From NCBI GenBank assembly GCA_036924085.1, contig JAVGWX010000008.1, positions 53,203,314 to 53,267,313 of the forward strand: a stretch of DNA of 64,000 bases. The letters run 5' to 3'. This DNA is from Ariolimax columbianus (taxonomy: Eukaryota > Mollusca > Gastropoda > Stylommatophora > Arionidae). Below are positions 44,390 through 54,593 of the stretch, piece by piece. The translations under genes and the position numbers were made by a program. Positions within the stretch are counted from its first letter, which is position 1; every line of letters starts with the position of its first letter. A model generated the notes under the pieces. The model made no database searches. It saw only the letters and a list, made by a program, of their open reading frames with translations, and was not told the DNA's origin.

Positions 44390-45160
44390 ATTAAAACCTG
44401 TTTATAAACATAAACAAAACACAGATAATCACCACCGATAAAACACAATGTCAACATAAATTTACAGTAGATGGTGAGCAAATAGATCAGGTCACACATT
44501 TTGAATATCTGGGCTCCAGAATTAACAAAAACGGCGACTGCTCGAAAGAAATCAGAAGAAGAATAGCCATTGCAATGCAGGGACTGAACAGCCTGAAGAA
44601 AGGATGGCAGGGCACCAACAAAACGACAAAAGTAAAAGTCTTGAAAGCTTGTGTTTTTCCTGTGGCAGCTTATGGCTGCGAATCATAGACGATTACCAAA
44701 ACTTCCAGACAAAGAATCGAATCCTTCGAGTCAAAATGTTACAGAAAGATCCTCAGAATTCCTTGGACAGAGAAAAAGGCAAATGTAGACATTCGACAAG
44801 TGTTGAGCATAGAGGAGAACTGGTTTATCAATTCTATTATGGCCAGACAATGTAAATACTTTGGTCACATCAAGAGACACAACGGTCTTGAGAGAACAGT
44901 GATGGAAGGTATTGGGCCTGGCAAAAAAGAGGCAGGGGTAGACCAAGAAGACGATGACACCAAGATATCCAGGAATGCCTGTGTATGACTGTGGCATAGG
45001 CTGGAGTTTTGGCAAGGAAAAGAGCTTCTTTTAGACATACTGTAATGGGAGCGACGTTCTATAAAGGACATGCTACATGACGATGTTACAGAAGTCACTA
45101 CTGGAACGGAACACGTAAAGGATTTCATACAGACTTCATATATAGGGGCTAAGATATGTG
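44390..45160 (+). mobile_element. RTE-like LINE, C-terminal half of RT
   Basis: From 44440: KFTVDGEQIDQVTHFEYLGS then RINKNGDCSKEIRRRIAIAM and LNSLKKGWQGTNKTTKVKVL, ACVFPVAAYGCES, a stop, TITKTSRQRIESFESKCYRK, ILRIPWTEKKANVDI and then QCKYFGHIKRHNGLERTVME and GPGKKEAGVD. This is the RT thumb and the C-terminal 'YGcEsWt ... frGHv.R' region of RTE-like LINEs. FADD and everything upstream is missing. There are a few stops and shifts. A 41-bp minisatellite follows the 3' side. Confidence 0.75.
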
Positions 45161-45164
45161 GTCG

Positions 45165-45618
45165 TTCTATGCTTCGATAATACATTGTCTCTCAACGTGA
45201 GTTTGTTCTATGCTTCGAGAATACATTGTCTCTCAACGTGAGTTTCTTCTATGTTTTGAGAATATATTATCTCTCAACGTGAGTTTGTTCTATGCTTCGA
45301 GAATACATTGTCTCTCACGTGAGTTTGTTCTATGCTTCGAGAATACATTGTCTCTCAACGTGAGTTTGTTCTATGCTTCGAGAATACATTGTCTCTCAAC
45401 GTGAGTTTGTTCTATGCTTCGAGAATACATTGTCTCTCAACGTGAGTTTGTTCTATGCTTCGAGAATACATTGTCTCTCACGTGAGTTTGTTCTATGCTT
45501 CGAGAATACATTGTCTCTCAACGTGAGTTTGTTCTATGCTTCGAGAATACATTGTCTCTCAACGTGAGTTTGTTCTATGCTTCGAGAATACATTGTCTCT
45601 CAACGTGAGTTTGATGCT
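45165..45618. repeat. 41-bp minisatellite with 4-unit period
   Basis: Eleven units of tctatgcttcgagaatacat, tgtctctcaacgtgagtttg, t. A one-base-shorter variant (tctctcacgtg) occurs at 45310 and 45473, 163 bp apart, matching 41+41+41+40. A block of four was duplicated almost without change. The first units at the left are the most diverged. Confidence 0.9.
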
Positions 45619-46600
45619 CCCAATTGTGTCTGCTTTGAGTCCAGTGGATATCCTCAAACCAAATCTAAATATTAGGTATTTCCTCAGTATGTTTTTAATT
45701 TCACCTCGTGAGACGACTGAGAGCGGCAGAGAGCCACAGCGATTTGTCATTGTCTCCATGGGGTCTGTGATCTGGAAAATGTTGGGAAACTCTGGTAGAG
45801 AGCGGAAAGGAGGCTAGAAAAATATTTATTGGCGATGTTATAATCGATATAGTGAGAGAAAAAAAAATATTCATCTTTTTCTTCTTTTTCTTCTTCTTAT
45901 CTTGAGCGAAACGAGCTATTCACTCGGCGATTCAATGTGACATCGTTTTGAGTTATAGTTTCTCGCCATTTCCTTCCAACTCACGTGACCTCTACATAAA
46001 TCATCATGCTGTATGTCGAGTCACGAGTTGTGTGTTGCTTTGAGTTGGTTAGTCTTCTACGTTGTTAGAATTTATAGAGAATATAGCCTCTGACTAACAA
46101 AGTTGTAGAGCACTCGCTATTTGCGACAAAAGCGTGAGGGTCATCTCCCCTTCCCAGCATTCTTCAGTCGATCCAGCTGTAAACGTGTACCTGGTTTAAT
46201 GGTATGTAAAGAAAGAGAGGTAGAGAACTTGCGACCCTCACCCCTTATAAACAAACTGAAGCCTAACATATTGAAGCCTCTAGTACTTTACCTCCGTCAA
46301 CAGTGTTTTCTGTGGGACTACCTTGACCCCAAAGAACATCCTACTAAGCCGCAGTACTTCTGGCCTGATGTGAACTGTTTTACCTAAAACAACGCCAGAC
46401 TATTATATCTGCTTTTTTTTCTCTTAACATGGCTTCATTCTAGCCCTCCGTCTAAAACGCCTGTCTTATGTCGTCATCCCTGTGGATTTCGGTCATGGTG
46501 AGGAGTACATATACGCAAGTCAAACATATTTGCAAGTCTAATGTAATTTATAGTAACGACTTCTCCTGCCGGGGAGAACAGTACGTTCTTTGCAAAACAA
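45619..46600. other. no gene recognised; short (CTT)n at 45880
   Basis: A 93-codon frame starting inside the minisatellite runs to 45817, and an 88-codon plus frame lies at 46121-46387. Neither shows a recognisable domain. (ttc)n at 45877-45898. Confidence 0.45.
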
Positions 46601-46789
46601 AAGTACAGAGTGTCCCAAAGTAATGTTGATACTTTTTGAACGTTAATATCAAAGAACCTATTAAAGATAACATGTTTGGACTGTTTGTATTTGGCGCTGA
46701 AATGTCTAAGTTGAATGTGTGCGTGCGCGTGTGCACATTCTACTGTTGTAAGTGTCCGAGCGAAGGGCATAACGAAATGGCAGAGGTAA

Positions 46790-47219
46790 ACAAGTTTTCT
46801 GTCGAGCGGGTTTAATGTGTTTCATTGGAAATATTAGAAGATTGAGGTACAGTGACGAAGGAGGACAGCATTTGAAATTGCACCACCTTCACGTGCAACA
46901 ATTACCAGATTGCGATTCAATTTTGGGAGGGAAGGAACTGTGTGTGATGAAGGGACGGTATGAGTGGAAGAAAACGAAAACCCGTGAAAGAAGTGCCGAG
47001 GCAATGTTGCAGACCATCACAGGATCCTCGTGGACGTCCATACGACATGCTTTGCGTGAGTCAGGTATAAGAAAATCAAGTGTCCATCGCATTTTAGCGC
47101 AATCAAAGTTTGAGCCCTACAATCCCTGGCTTCATGCTATGAATGAGGACGACCCAATCGTTAGGGATTGTGAGAGTGGTATACCAACATGTTCAGCAAT
47201 TATAATGCTATTGATTTGA
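46790..47219 (+). pseudogene. Tc1/mariner transposase remnant
   Basis: MAEVNKFSVERV and a stop mark the old start near 46778. The frame from 46815 ends with SAEAMLQTITGSSWTSIRHA, LRESGIRKSSVHRILAQSKF and EPYNPWLHAMNEDDPIVRDC, the helix-turn-helix and linker wording of mariner-type transposases ('S.rr.are.Gis.sSvhriL...kf.PY......L.eDDp.rr..fc'). A frame change then gives EWYTNMFSNYNAID. The DDE/D catalytic core is missing. Its direction agrees with the inverted repeats around it. Confidence 0.7.
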
Positions 47220-47235
47220 TTGTTTGAACACCTTT

Positions 47236-47591
47236 GGGTTGACTTCGTTTGTTCTCAATCTCCCGCTACCAAACCATGAAAGGGCTTAAGTAGCAGAATC
47301 TAGTTCAGAGAACGGAATGCATTGTGTCGTAGTTTACAGCTTGACTGCGATAGTTGCACCTTTCGGTCCGACACATCCGACTTCAACAAGCATTTCTTGA
47401 GTACCGGGTTATCATTCCATTTTCGATCCCTTCTCCTTAGCCAGTCTACCCTGCTGCAGCCTCTTATCCAGGATCACTGAGTGGAGGTGTTAGAAGGGTC
47501 TTGGCAGCTCTATTTCGCTGGGCCTGACGCTAGCAGTCAGCTATGGATTTCTGACCACTGTAGCTCATGCGCTGCTCAGCCTCTTGATCCC
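47236..47591 (-). mobile_element. retroposon V, longest copy, exact 12-bp TSD
   Basis: Flanked by ttgaacaccttt at 47224-47235 and 47592-47603. Minus-strand order: gggatcaagaggctgagcag, catgagctacagtggtcag, ctgactgctagcgtcaggcc, agactggctaaggagaaggg, core gttgaagtcggatgtgtcgg, agctgtaaactacgacacaa, gcggg-like turn agatt and tail gagaacaaacgaagtc. 356 bp, no protein. It was inserted into the dead mariner element. This copy gives the cleanest definition of the family's ends. Confidence 0.88.
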
Positions 47592-47703
47592 TTGAACACC
47601 TTTAACTTGATATCACATAACCAGAGTTTATGTTTCCTGTTATTTATGTTCGTGTTATTATCGTTCAAAAGGTGTAAACATTATTTTGGGATACTCTATA
47701 TAT

Positions 47704-48179
47704 AAAATATGTGTGGTTTCTCAAGAGCGTATAATTACATTTCCAAAAGATACTTGAGCGTACGGGGTGACAATACATTAACTTTCCATTTCGGCGCTCA
47801 TATTACTATGGAACAGACTTAACTTAACTTTGTCCGCAGTTCCATTTCTTGAAGGATAAAACCAGCACTGCATTTAGCTGCCGTAATCAGCAATTAGGAA
47901 TGGCTGATTCCAGTCATTTACAGTGGAGTTTTGTAGCAATGCTTTTTATTACCATGGTTGAGGTTGCAAACCCCATGCACATTCGTCTTCAGTTTCCATG
48001 TACGACACACTAGAAAGGAAACGGTGTTCCTATTAGTTTTGTCTCAAGAACCACTAGGACAGACGAAATGTTTATATTATATATGTTTATTATTATTGAA
48101 AAGGAAGTGCTCTTTGTTAACCTAAGCGTAGTCTCAGATACTACACTTTATTAGTCGGTGCAACAACAACAAAAAAACG
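47704..48179. other. nothing recognised
   Basis: No frames or tandem units. Confidence 0.4.
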
Positions 48180-48445
48180 CTAACAAGAATGGTCAGATAC
48201 CACGCTGAGACAAAAACACAAACGAAATCTACGGCACAAACAATATATATTTATCAGGAACAACAACAATAATATGCTAGCGAATCAATAAGGGAAAAGG
48301 TCATTAATTAGGATAATGGCACATTTAGGAATAAGAACGGTATTTATCTTGATAACAAGAAATCGTCGTATAGCTCATGTCGAGTCGAACGCCAGAGAAA
48401 TGATGAGGTAGAGCAAAATGGCCAGGCTGGCGTTTGTATTACTCC
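48180..48445 (+). repeat. dispersed repeat T, copy 2
   Basis: Parallel to 11820-12100: ggtcagataccacgctgaga, cacaaacgaaatctacgg, caacaacaataatatgctag and gccaggctggcgt. Ends and class unknown. Confidence 0.4.
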
Positions 48446-48539
48446 TATCGAAGCTTGTCGGTCAGCCATTCTCGATAGGGCAAACTCGGAAGACGTCGGG
48501 GAATACTGTCATCCTGGACATGAAAAATATTTTGTTCTT

Positions 48540-48975
48540 CTTCTTCATACGCTGTCAGACGTCAACTTGAATTTGTTAAAAGAAAGCAGCTGTCATCCTG
48601 AGGTTGTCGTCACTGCCATAGAGCTTGTCTAGTGTTGCCACTGGTGATGGCCACATGTGCCCTCTCTGATCCTCGTATGTCGGGCAACTTTGCAGCAGAT
48701 TTTCAGCGGTCATTTTCCCTGTACCACAGGTGCATTCGTCAGTACCATCTATCTTCAGTTTATTGAATTGATGGTACCTCAGTCTGTTGTAGCCTGTGCG
48801 GAGTCTGAAGACCCCGACCTGCTCTCTTTTGTTCAGCTGGTAGTAGGCATCATTTTTTGTGTAGCCAGTATATTCTGTTTCCCATTTGGCCATGTATCTG
48901 GCCCTAATAAACCTTTTGGACTCTTCGTAGGTCACACTAGAATCTGGTTGTGGTAGTCTTGCAGAAGGCATCAGT
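48540..48975 (-). mobile_element. I/Nimb-like LINE, 3' end
   Basis: The minus strand from about 48965 reads SARLPQPDSSVTYEESKRF, IRARYMAKWETEYTGYTKND, AYYQLNKREQVGVFRLRTGY, HQFNKLKIDGTDECTCGTGK, MTAENLLQSCPTYEDQRGHM and LRMTAAFF. It reaches the 3' signature (reverse of cttcttcttcatacgctgt, 48539-48557). The knuckle histidine has changed to N (TAENLL). It is 5'-truncated after RNase H. The first about 30 residues of the open frame (to 49058) lie outside the LINE. Confidence 0.85.
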
Positions 48976-49034
48976 CGATTTGAGGCTTCGTGCAGTTCCG
49001 TACAGCTTCTCGTGAAAGGACACCGACTGTTACC

Positions 49035-49285
49035 AAACACAAAGACAACTGATTGCAAAGATCAGAACAAAGCAGTCATCCTTTTTCGAACATGTTATGA
49101 GAAAAGGAGGCTTAGAACACGTTGTGACAACGGGAAAATTAGCAGAATGGAAAGACAAAGGAAGGTAGAGAGAGAATATGTTGGACAGCCTGAGAGAATG
49201 ACAAGGACGACAATCAACAACAGAGCGAATGGAGGACCATGATCGCCAACGTCAACCGGCAAGACACCTGATGATGATAGTTTTA
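49035..49285 (+). mobile_element. RTE-like LINE, 3' end
   Basis: FFEHVMRKGGLEHVVTTGKL, AEWKDKGR and, past a stop, RENMLDSLREWQGRQSTTER correspond to the last residues of RTE-like proteins ('fGHVmR.eglE..v.tGki.GkR.RGRqR.kmLD.L..W'). It ends with ggaccatgatcgccaacgtc, aaccggcaagacacctgatg and a short (gat)n tail, also seen inverted at 4795-4875. 5'-truncated. Confidence 0.7.
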
Positions 49286-49289
49286 CAAG

Positions 49290-50366
49290 TGTGGTCTGCA
49301 TATGTAATGAACAACAAAGGGGTTAGCATACATCTTTGTAGTTTTAATATCAGATATGACATTTTTATCTGAGAGGGGTTATTGTTCGAACAAAGCATCG
49401 GCTATTAATGTAAGACTTTTGTATGGGTTAATTACGTGATCGTTTATTCCAAAGTATTCCAATACTTTCCACAGATGTTGTCAAACCCAACATGCAGTTC
49501 CTGATCGTATTAAATTGTTTTCTACAAATTTTGTCTGAGAGTAAAAATTGCATCTGTACTTCTTTTTTTCTTTCTGAAGCCCATCTGAGTATCGTTGACC
49601 TGATGTTCGATTTTATATTTTACTGCTGAAGGATTAAATCACGTTCTCAAATAAGAAACGTACACGATCAATTTACTGCAAAAGGCAAGCACTCCAGCCA
49701 TTTTATCACTCTATATTGCGTGAACCAAAAGTAGATCGCGTTTCGCTTCCATAAATAAAATTGCTACATTTGTTATAAATCGTCAAACTATCAAGACAGT
49801 TTTCAAAACCACACCAAGGTGCTGTAAGATACGCGTGTGATAGCATTTTAGTTCAAAGCTTTTAAATCCGACCAGAGAAACCATTCACTGTTTCCAACGA
49901 AATTGATCTGTCGACCTGGCTAGAGAGATTGACTTGCCCAGTTATAGCCTCGGAAATTTTTTTCTCTGTCTTCCTCGGATTTTATAGTTTCTTCCTTTCT
50001 CCCGACTGTCCGAACTATCTTATCGATTTTCTATCTTGCCACAACTCCCGGGCCGTTGGCGGGATATTCCTAGGCACTTTTGATAGTTGTTATTATTATT
50101 CTATCCCAGGCCTTCTGAATACTATCGTAGTTCTTTCCAATTGATTAAACTCGCTGGCATTTCCACCTGGCTGCAATCAGTAAATCAGTGTCTCACTGTC
50201 GATGTTACTTGAAAATACATACAAGGTAAGATTTGTCGTTTCTACATACATCCATGTATCCATTTATCCAACAATGTATCCATTCTTTCTACCAGTCACT
50301 CAGTCAGTCACCCATCCATACGTTTATCCATCTAATATCTTTAGCTTGAAAAATCTAATGGATGAA
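49290..50366. other. no gene recognised
   Basis: AT-rich. A 71-codon frame at 49929-50144 is hydrophobic by composition only. Confidence 0.45.
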
Positions 50367-50399
<33 letters not shown>

Positions 50400-50400
50400 C

Positions 50401-50489
<89 letters not shown>

Positions 50490-50735
50490 GAACTATCTAT
50501 CTATCTATCTATCTACCCATCTATCTATCTATCTATCTATCTGCCTGCTTCCTGCCTGTCAATCTGTCTGTCTGTTTGTCTCTTTATTTAACCGTACATC
50601 CGTCCTTCGGTGTCAATCAGTTAGTCCGTCCGTCTGTCCGTTCGTCTGTCTGTCCGTCCGTCTGTCTCTCTGTTCGTCTGACAGTTTGTCAGTTCGTCTG
50701 TCTGTCTGTCTTTTTGTCTGTCTGTTTCTGGCTTC
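50367..50735. repeat. (ATCT)n, then (GTCT/GTCC)n microsatellites
   Basis: (atct)n runs from 50368 to 50541 with cct, gaa and ccc interruptions (about 43 units), then a looser (tgtc)n/(cgtc)n stretch at 50555-50730. The frames reading as YLSI repeats across it are not genes. Confidence 0.95.
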
Positions 50736-50739
50736 TTCC

Positions 50740-52479
50740 AAAGAGATAGACACAAGTCGAACTGATAAAATGAATATGTTCGCCCCTTGGTCGACACCGT
50801 GATTTAATGAAAGCAAATAAAAGATGGAGATATCTTCTCTTATCTTGAGATTGAAAAAAACGTGAGAGATTTTCAGAGAGACATTCTTGTTTGTGCTGGC
50901 ACTTGTGTATAATGGATTTCCCCAGGCACTTGCGGGAACTCCCTAAAACTGTTGACTGTTTATATGTCTACTGTCGCGTGTGTTTGCTTCCCACGACAAG
51001 ATTTGTTACATGGAAAAGAAGTAAAAATTACACCAGTTTCAAAAGCACTACCAGCAGTAATAATTATTTCATTAAAAATAACAAAATTGAATACGATGAC
51101 GCATCGTGCAGTGGCATCGACATCAGACATAGGTGGATAAAGTTGCATTGCCAGCTCGAAACAACATTTCGAAGTTGTTGCAGCTCTCAGTTTTGAATGT
51201 GTTGTTCGTCCATCACGAGTGATGAGTACCCTTACTTTTTTCAACTAGCCAGTCCTTCCAGTCGAGTAATCTGTAAGTCCGGGTTGTGGATTGGTCAGGA
51301 GTCCGATTTGGTATCTGCATACTTGCAGACAGTGAAAACATGGAAAGTTCGCTTCGTGGGACGGTGATCATGATTGTCAGTAAAACCCTGTATCTCATCA
51401 GCTTTATTGCTCAGCCAGGAGACCCACATCTGACGCAGCTTTTTAACTGCAGTTTAGCTTGTCAGCGGACTTACGCTCTCCGCTTCGCCGCTTGCCCGTC
51501 GTCACAGGGCTCGACTGTGTTAGTACTGGATAAATGAAAAGAGAATGACTTGCGCGATGGATTTGATTTAAGTGAGGAAGGGTTGCGTGGTTCGTTGACC
51601 TCATACTCTCGCCCGAGTCCAACTTTAACCAGTGGCAAGACAAGTCAGGACGACTGGAAATGAACTCGGATGTAGTGGATGACCACCGCTGCTCAACTGC
51701 CTCGCCGTGTTCTGTGCGGTCCACAACGCTCAGCCAATCTGCTGTCGTCATAGCCGGATGACGAGTTTCCTGCTTAGTTGACGACTTGAGCAGGGCAGGG
51801 CAAATCTAATAAAGCTTTCCCTGTTCTTGGCTTCCCACTTTTTCTTTTACCACATCTCCTGCCCCTTTTCTTTCCGTACGTTTGTCTGGGTCTCTCACTG
51901 ACAAGGACTCTAAGGTAGGCAACGCGTCTTGTCACCTCCAGTGGTAACGAGTGACCCCTTCACACTTCCGGTCTAAGTGTCAGCAAGGTGCCTCCAGAGT
52001 ACATGTTACATTTTTGCTGCACGGTCCAGCAATTCTGCGCTCACGCGTTGTCGGGAATAGGGGACGATAGCATTAGAGTTCGACCACAACTAGGATACGG
52101 CACATTATCAAATAGGTGCATCTTAAAACACATATACTAAATATAGTACGGTCCTCGTCAATAAAACACTTCTTGAACTCATTCGAGTTTTGGATGAAGA
52201 TTAAATATCACAGAATATCCGAAGCTGACACGGCACTATACCAGAAGTTCATCAAGTTTTGAATACACAATAGTTGTTGACTGTTATATTTTCTGTACTG
52301 TATTGAGTGCTAGTGAGTAACTTATATCGAAATGTTACAGTATGTTATATTTCTTCAGATTTTTATTGACAATTTATTTACCAGGTCGTATCAAAGACTT
52401 TGTTATGTGATTTCGATCGGTTATCCTGTTGGTTAAGCCGGATCTTGCTGCAGCTGTGCCTGGTACCGAGGTAAGGTGT
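50740..52479. other. no gene recognised
   Basis: Short overlapping frames on both strands (50891-51751) without motifs. The stretch at 51690-51840 ends in a gcagggcaaatctaataaag phrase that could be an old LINE 3' end, but I could not tie it to a family. Confidence 0.4.
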
Positions 52480-52640
52480 CTGAAGTGGGTGCTGGAGGTC
52501 GCGGGCTCGAATCACGATTGAGACGGACATTTTTTCCCGTGAATCGTCTGGTAAAACTTCATGTGATCTCTAGGTAGCGAGCTCTAGAGGCTAGTCTCTC
52601 GGTGACTCTCATCCAGTGTTCGTACAGCGATCTCAGTCCC
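52480..52640 (+). mobile_element. SINE X-like head
   Basis: ggtaccgaggtaaggtgtct, gaggtcgcgggctcgaatca (B box) and tcgtctggtaaaacttcatg parallel the SINE X head at 5970-5840 in reverse (ggtaaggtatccgcctcggg, gttgcgggttcgaatcacgg, cttctggtaaaaatgtccc). The CR1-like tail is missing. It lies at the left edge of the GC-rich rDNA-like block. Confidence 0.55.
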
Positions 52641-53197
52641 GCCAGGCGGAGTGAGAGCACGGCTCGCCCACCTCTACCCGGCACTTTAGCAGTACCAATT
52701 TGGTGGAGTCGTACCTCTGCTAAAGGTGCGTTACTGTAGTCCGTATCGAGAAGCTTTGTCAGTATGTGTGGTTCGTCGAAGGCTAGCGCGTATAGCCAAT
52801 CTCGACAGTTCGTCTCGCTTGACGTGATTCTCTCGCAATGAGCTTGTCACCGGCAAATTGGAAGCAGGAATCGTGCCTAAAAGCCCTGTCCTCGCCCGAC
52901 CAACTGGTCGAAGAAGGGCAGGCCGGCAGGCAAAAATCGTCTCCAGTCCGAGTGAAAATCATCGCCGGGGCCGTTGGCATCCGTTCTGCACAGAGCGCTG
53001 CCATCCCTCTCCGAGCGAGCCTGGTTGGTCGGTTGGTGTGTGTATGGGATCCCGTTCAGGTGGTCTCTAGGTCGACGGAGTGAGGGACGGAACAACCGTC
53101 CGTCCGTCAATTGGTCCCTCCGGCCGTCCTAGAGAGGCTTTTTGTACATCCATCCTTCGCCGACCAGTGTGTGTGGTTCGTGTCCGTCTCCGACATA
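52641..53197 (+). other. probable rDNA external transcribed spacer
   Basis: A GC-rich block of unique composition ends exactly where the 18S sequence begins. It has pairing-prone words (gagggacggaacaaccgtcc, ttggtccctccggcc) and repeated gtgtggttcgt (about 52768 and 53171). I infer 5' external transcribed spacer from position and composition; I cannot compare it with a real spacer. Short frames on both strands here are GC shadows. Confidence 0.5.
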
Positions 53198-54593
53198 TAT
53201 CTGGTTGATCCTGCCAGTAATCATATGCTTGTCTCAAAGATTAAGCCATGCATGTCTAAGTTCGCACTGTCTCACGGTGAAACCGCGAATTGCTAATTAA
53301 ATAAGTCGAGGTTCCTTAGATAACACGATCCTACTTGGATAACTGTGGCAATTCTAGAGCTAATACATGCTTACCAAGCTCCGACCCTCGCGGAAAGAGC
53401 GCTTTTATTAGTTCAAAGCCAATCGTCGTTTCCCCTCGCGGGGTTGCGGCGTCCCCAGTGGTGACTCTGGATAACTTTGTGCTGATCGCATGGCCTCATG
53501 TGCCGCCGACGCATCTTTCAAATGTTTGCCCTAGGTGACGGCGTGGCCTAGTGGTTAAGTGACACGGCTCACAACCAGAAGGTGCTGGGTTCGATCCCCA
53601 TCACAGCATCGGCCCTTACCCCGGGGAAGCAAACCCTTAGAAAATGCAGGAGGAAGCAGACCTTTTCATAAAATGCATGCTGAAGTCGGATGTACTGGGC
53701 CGACACGCGCAAAATAAAAACACAGTGCAACGTATACCGTGGAGATTAGAGAAATTAGGCGAACGCAAAAAAAAAAAGAAAAAATAAATTTCTGCCCAAT
53801 CAAATGTCGATGGTACGTGATATGCCTACCATGTTTGTAACGGGTAACGGGGAATCATGTTTCGATTCCGGAGAGGGAGCATGAGAAACGGCTACCACAT
53901 CCAAGGAAGGCAGCAGGCGCGCAACTTACCCACTCCCGGCACGGGGAGGTAGTGACTAAAAATTTAAAAAAATGACTCTTTCGAGGCCGCGTAATTGGAA
54001 TGAGTACACTTTAAACCCTTTAACGAGGATCTATTGGAGGGCAAATCTGGTGCCAGCAGCCGCGGTAATTCCAGCTCCAATAGCGTATATTAAAGTTGTT
54101 GCAGTTAAAAAGCTCGTAGTTGGATCTCAGGCGCAGGCGGGCGGTCCGGCTTGCGCCGGTTCACTGCTCGTTGTCACCTAACCTATGTCTGCCGAATCTC
54201 TCCCCCGGGTGCTCTTCTCGGAGCGTCCCGGGTGGCCGGCGTGTTTATTTAGAAAAAATGAGAGTGTTCAAAGTAGGCCTCGGCTGCCTGAATAATGGTG
54301 CATGGAATAATGGAATAGGACCTCGGTTCTATTTTATTGGTTTTCCGAACTGGAGGTAATGATTAACAGGGACAAACTGGGGCATTCGTATTGCAGCGTT
54401 AAAGATGAAATTCTTGGATCGCCGCAAGACGAGCTACTGCAAAAGCATTTGTCAAGAATGTTTTCATTAAGCAAGAATGAAAGTAAGAGGCGCGAATTCG
54501 ATCAGATACCGTCATACTTCTCACCATAAACGATGCCAACTAGCGATCCGCAGAAGTTGCTTCGATGACTCTGCAGGCAGCTTCCGGGAAACC
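53198..54593 (+). pseudogene. 18S rRNA 5' part, pseudogene
   Basis: It starts tatctggttgatcctgccag, the universal 18S 5' end with one change. It continues through catatgcttgtctcaaagat, the 530 loop ggtgccagcagccgcggtaa (54048-54067), gttaaaaagctcgtagttgg and gaggtaatgattaacaggga. It ends with tgcaggcagcttccgggaaa-cc at 54593. About 1.13 kb of the usual 1.8 kb is present, without the SINE. Many substitutions at normally fixed positions (cgaattgctaattaaataag for cgaatggctcattaaatcag), an eroded stretch at 53957-53975, the SINE insertion and the missing 3' third show it is not functional. The V4 region looks molluscan. Confidence 0.93.
53534..53785 (+). mobile_element. SINE W inside 18S, with TSD
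   Basis: Tail-to-head complete: A box (tggcctagtggttaagtgac), B box (gctgggttcgatccccatca), ttaccccggggaagcaaacc, cttagaaaatgcaggaggaa, core tgctgaagtcggatgtactg, ggccgacacgcgcaaaataa, cacagtgcaacg, end gaaattaggcgaacgc and A-rich tail. Flanks aaatgtttgcccta (53520-53533) and aaatttctgccca (53786-53798) are the duplicated 18S target. This insertion postdates the start of decay or happened in an already silent rDNA copy. Confidence 0.9.

Larger units (their letters stand above)
46607..47703 (+). mobile_element. Tc1/mariner element with TIRs, split by V
   Basis: Left inverted repeat from about 46609 (agagtgtcccaaagtaatgt, tgatactttttgaacgtta). Right inverted repeat ending about 47699: reverse-complemented agagtatcccaaaataatgt, ttacaccttttgaacga. 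About 42 bp match with a handful of differences. TA flanks both ends (gtaca at left, ctatata at right). The inside carries a decayed transposase (46790-47219). V (47236-47591) interrupts it. Without V the element is about 740 bp, too short for a full transposase of roughly 340 codons, so it was already deleted. Confidence 0.8.

Noticed and set aside
46815..47219. Host homeobox-like helix-turn-helix gene
   Set aside because: The wording and the flanking 42-bp inverted repeats identify it as a Tc1/mariner transposase remnant.
50202..50802. Two overlapping frames reading as YLSI repeats
   Set aside because: Translation of (ATCT)n; all frames of this microsatellite stay open.
53534..53620. tRNA gene (clear A and B boxes)
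   Set aside because: No cloverleaf with a 7-bp acceptor stem can be drawn with confidence, and the sequence continues into a repeated SINE body. The same applies to 18662, 29692, 4935 and 5906-5970.
53198..54593. Functional 18S rRNA gene
   Set aside because: SINE insertion, missing 3' third and changes at invariant positions show a pseudogene.
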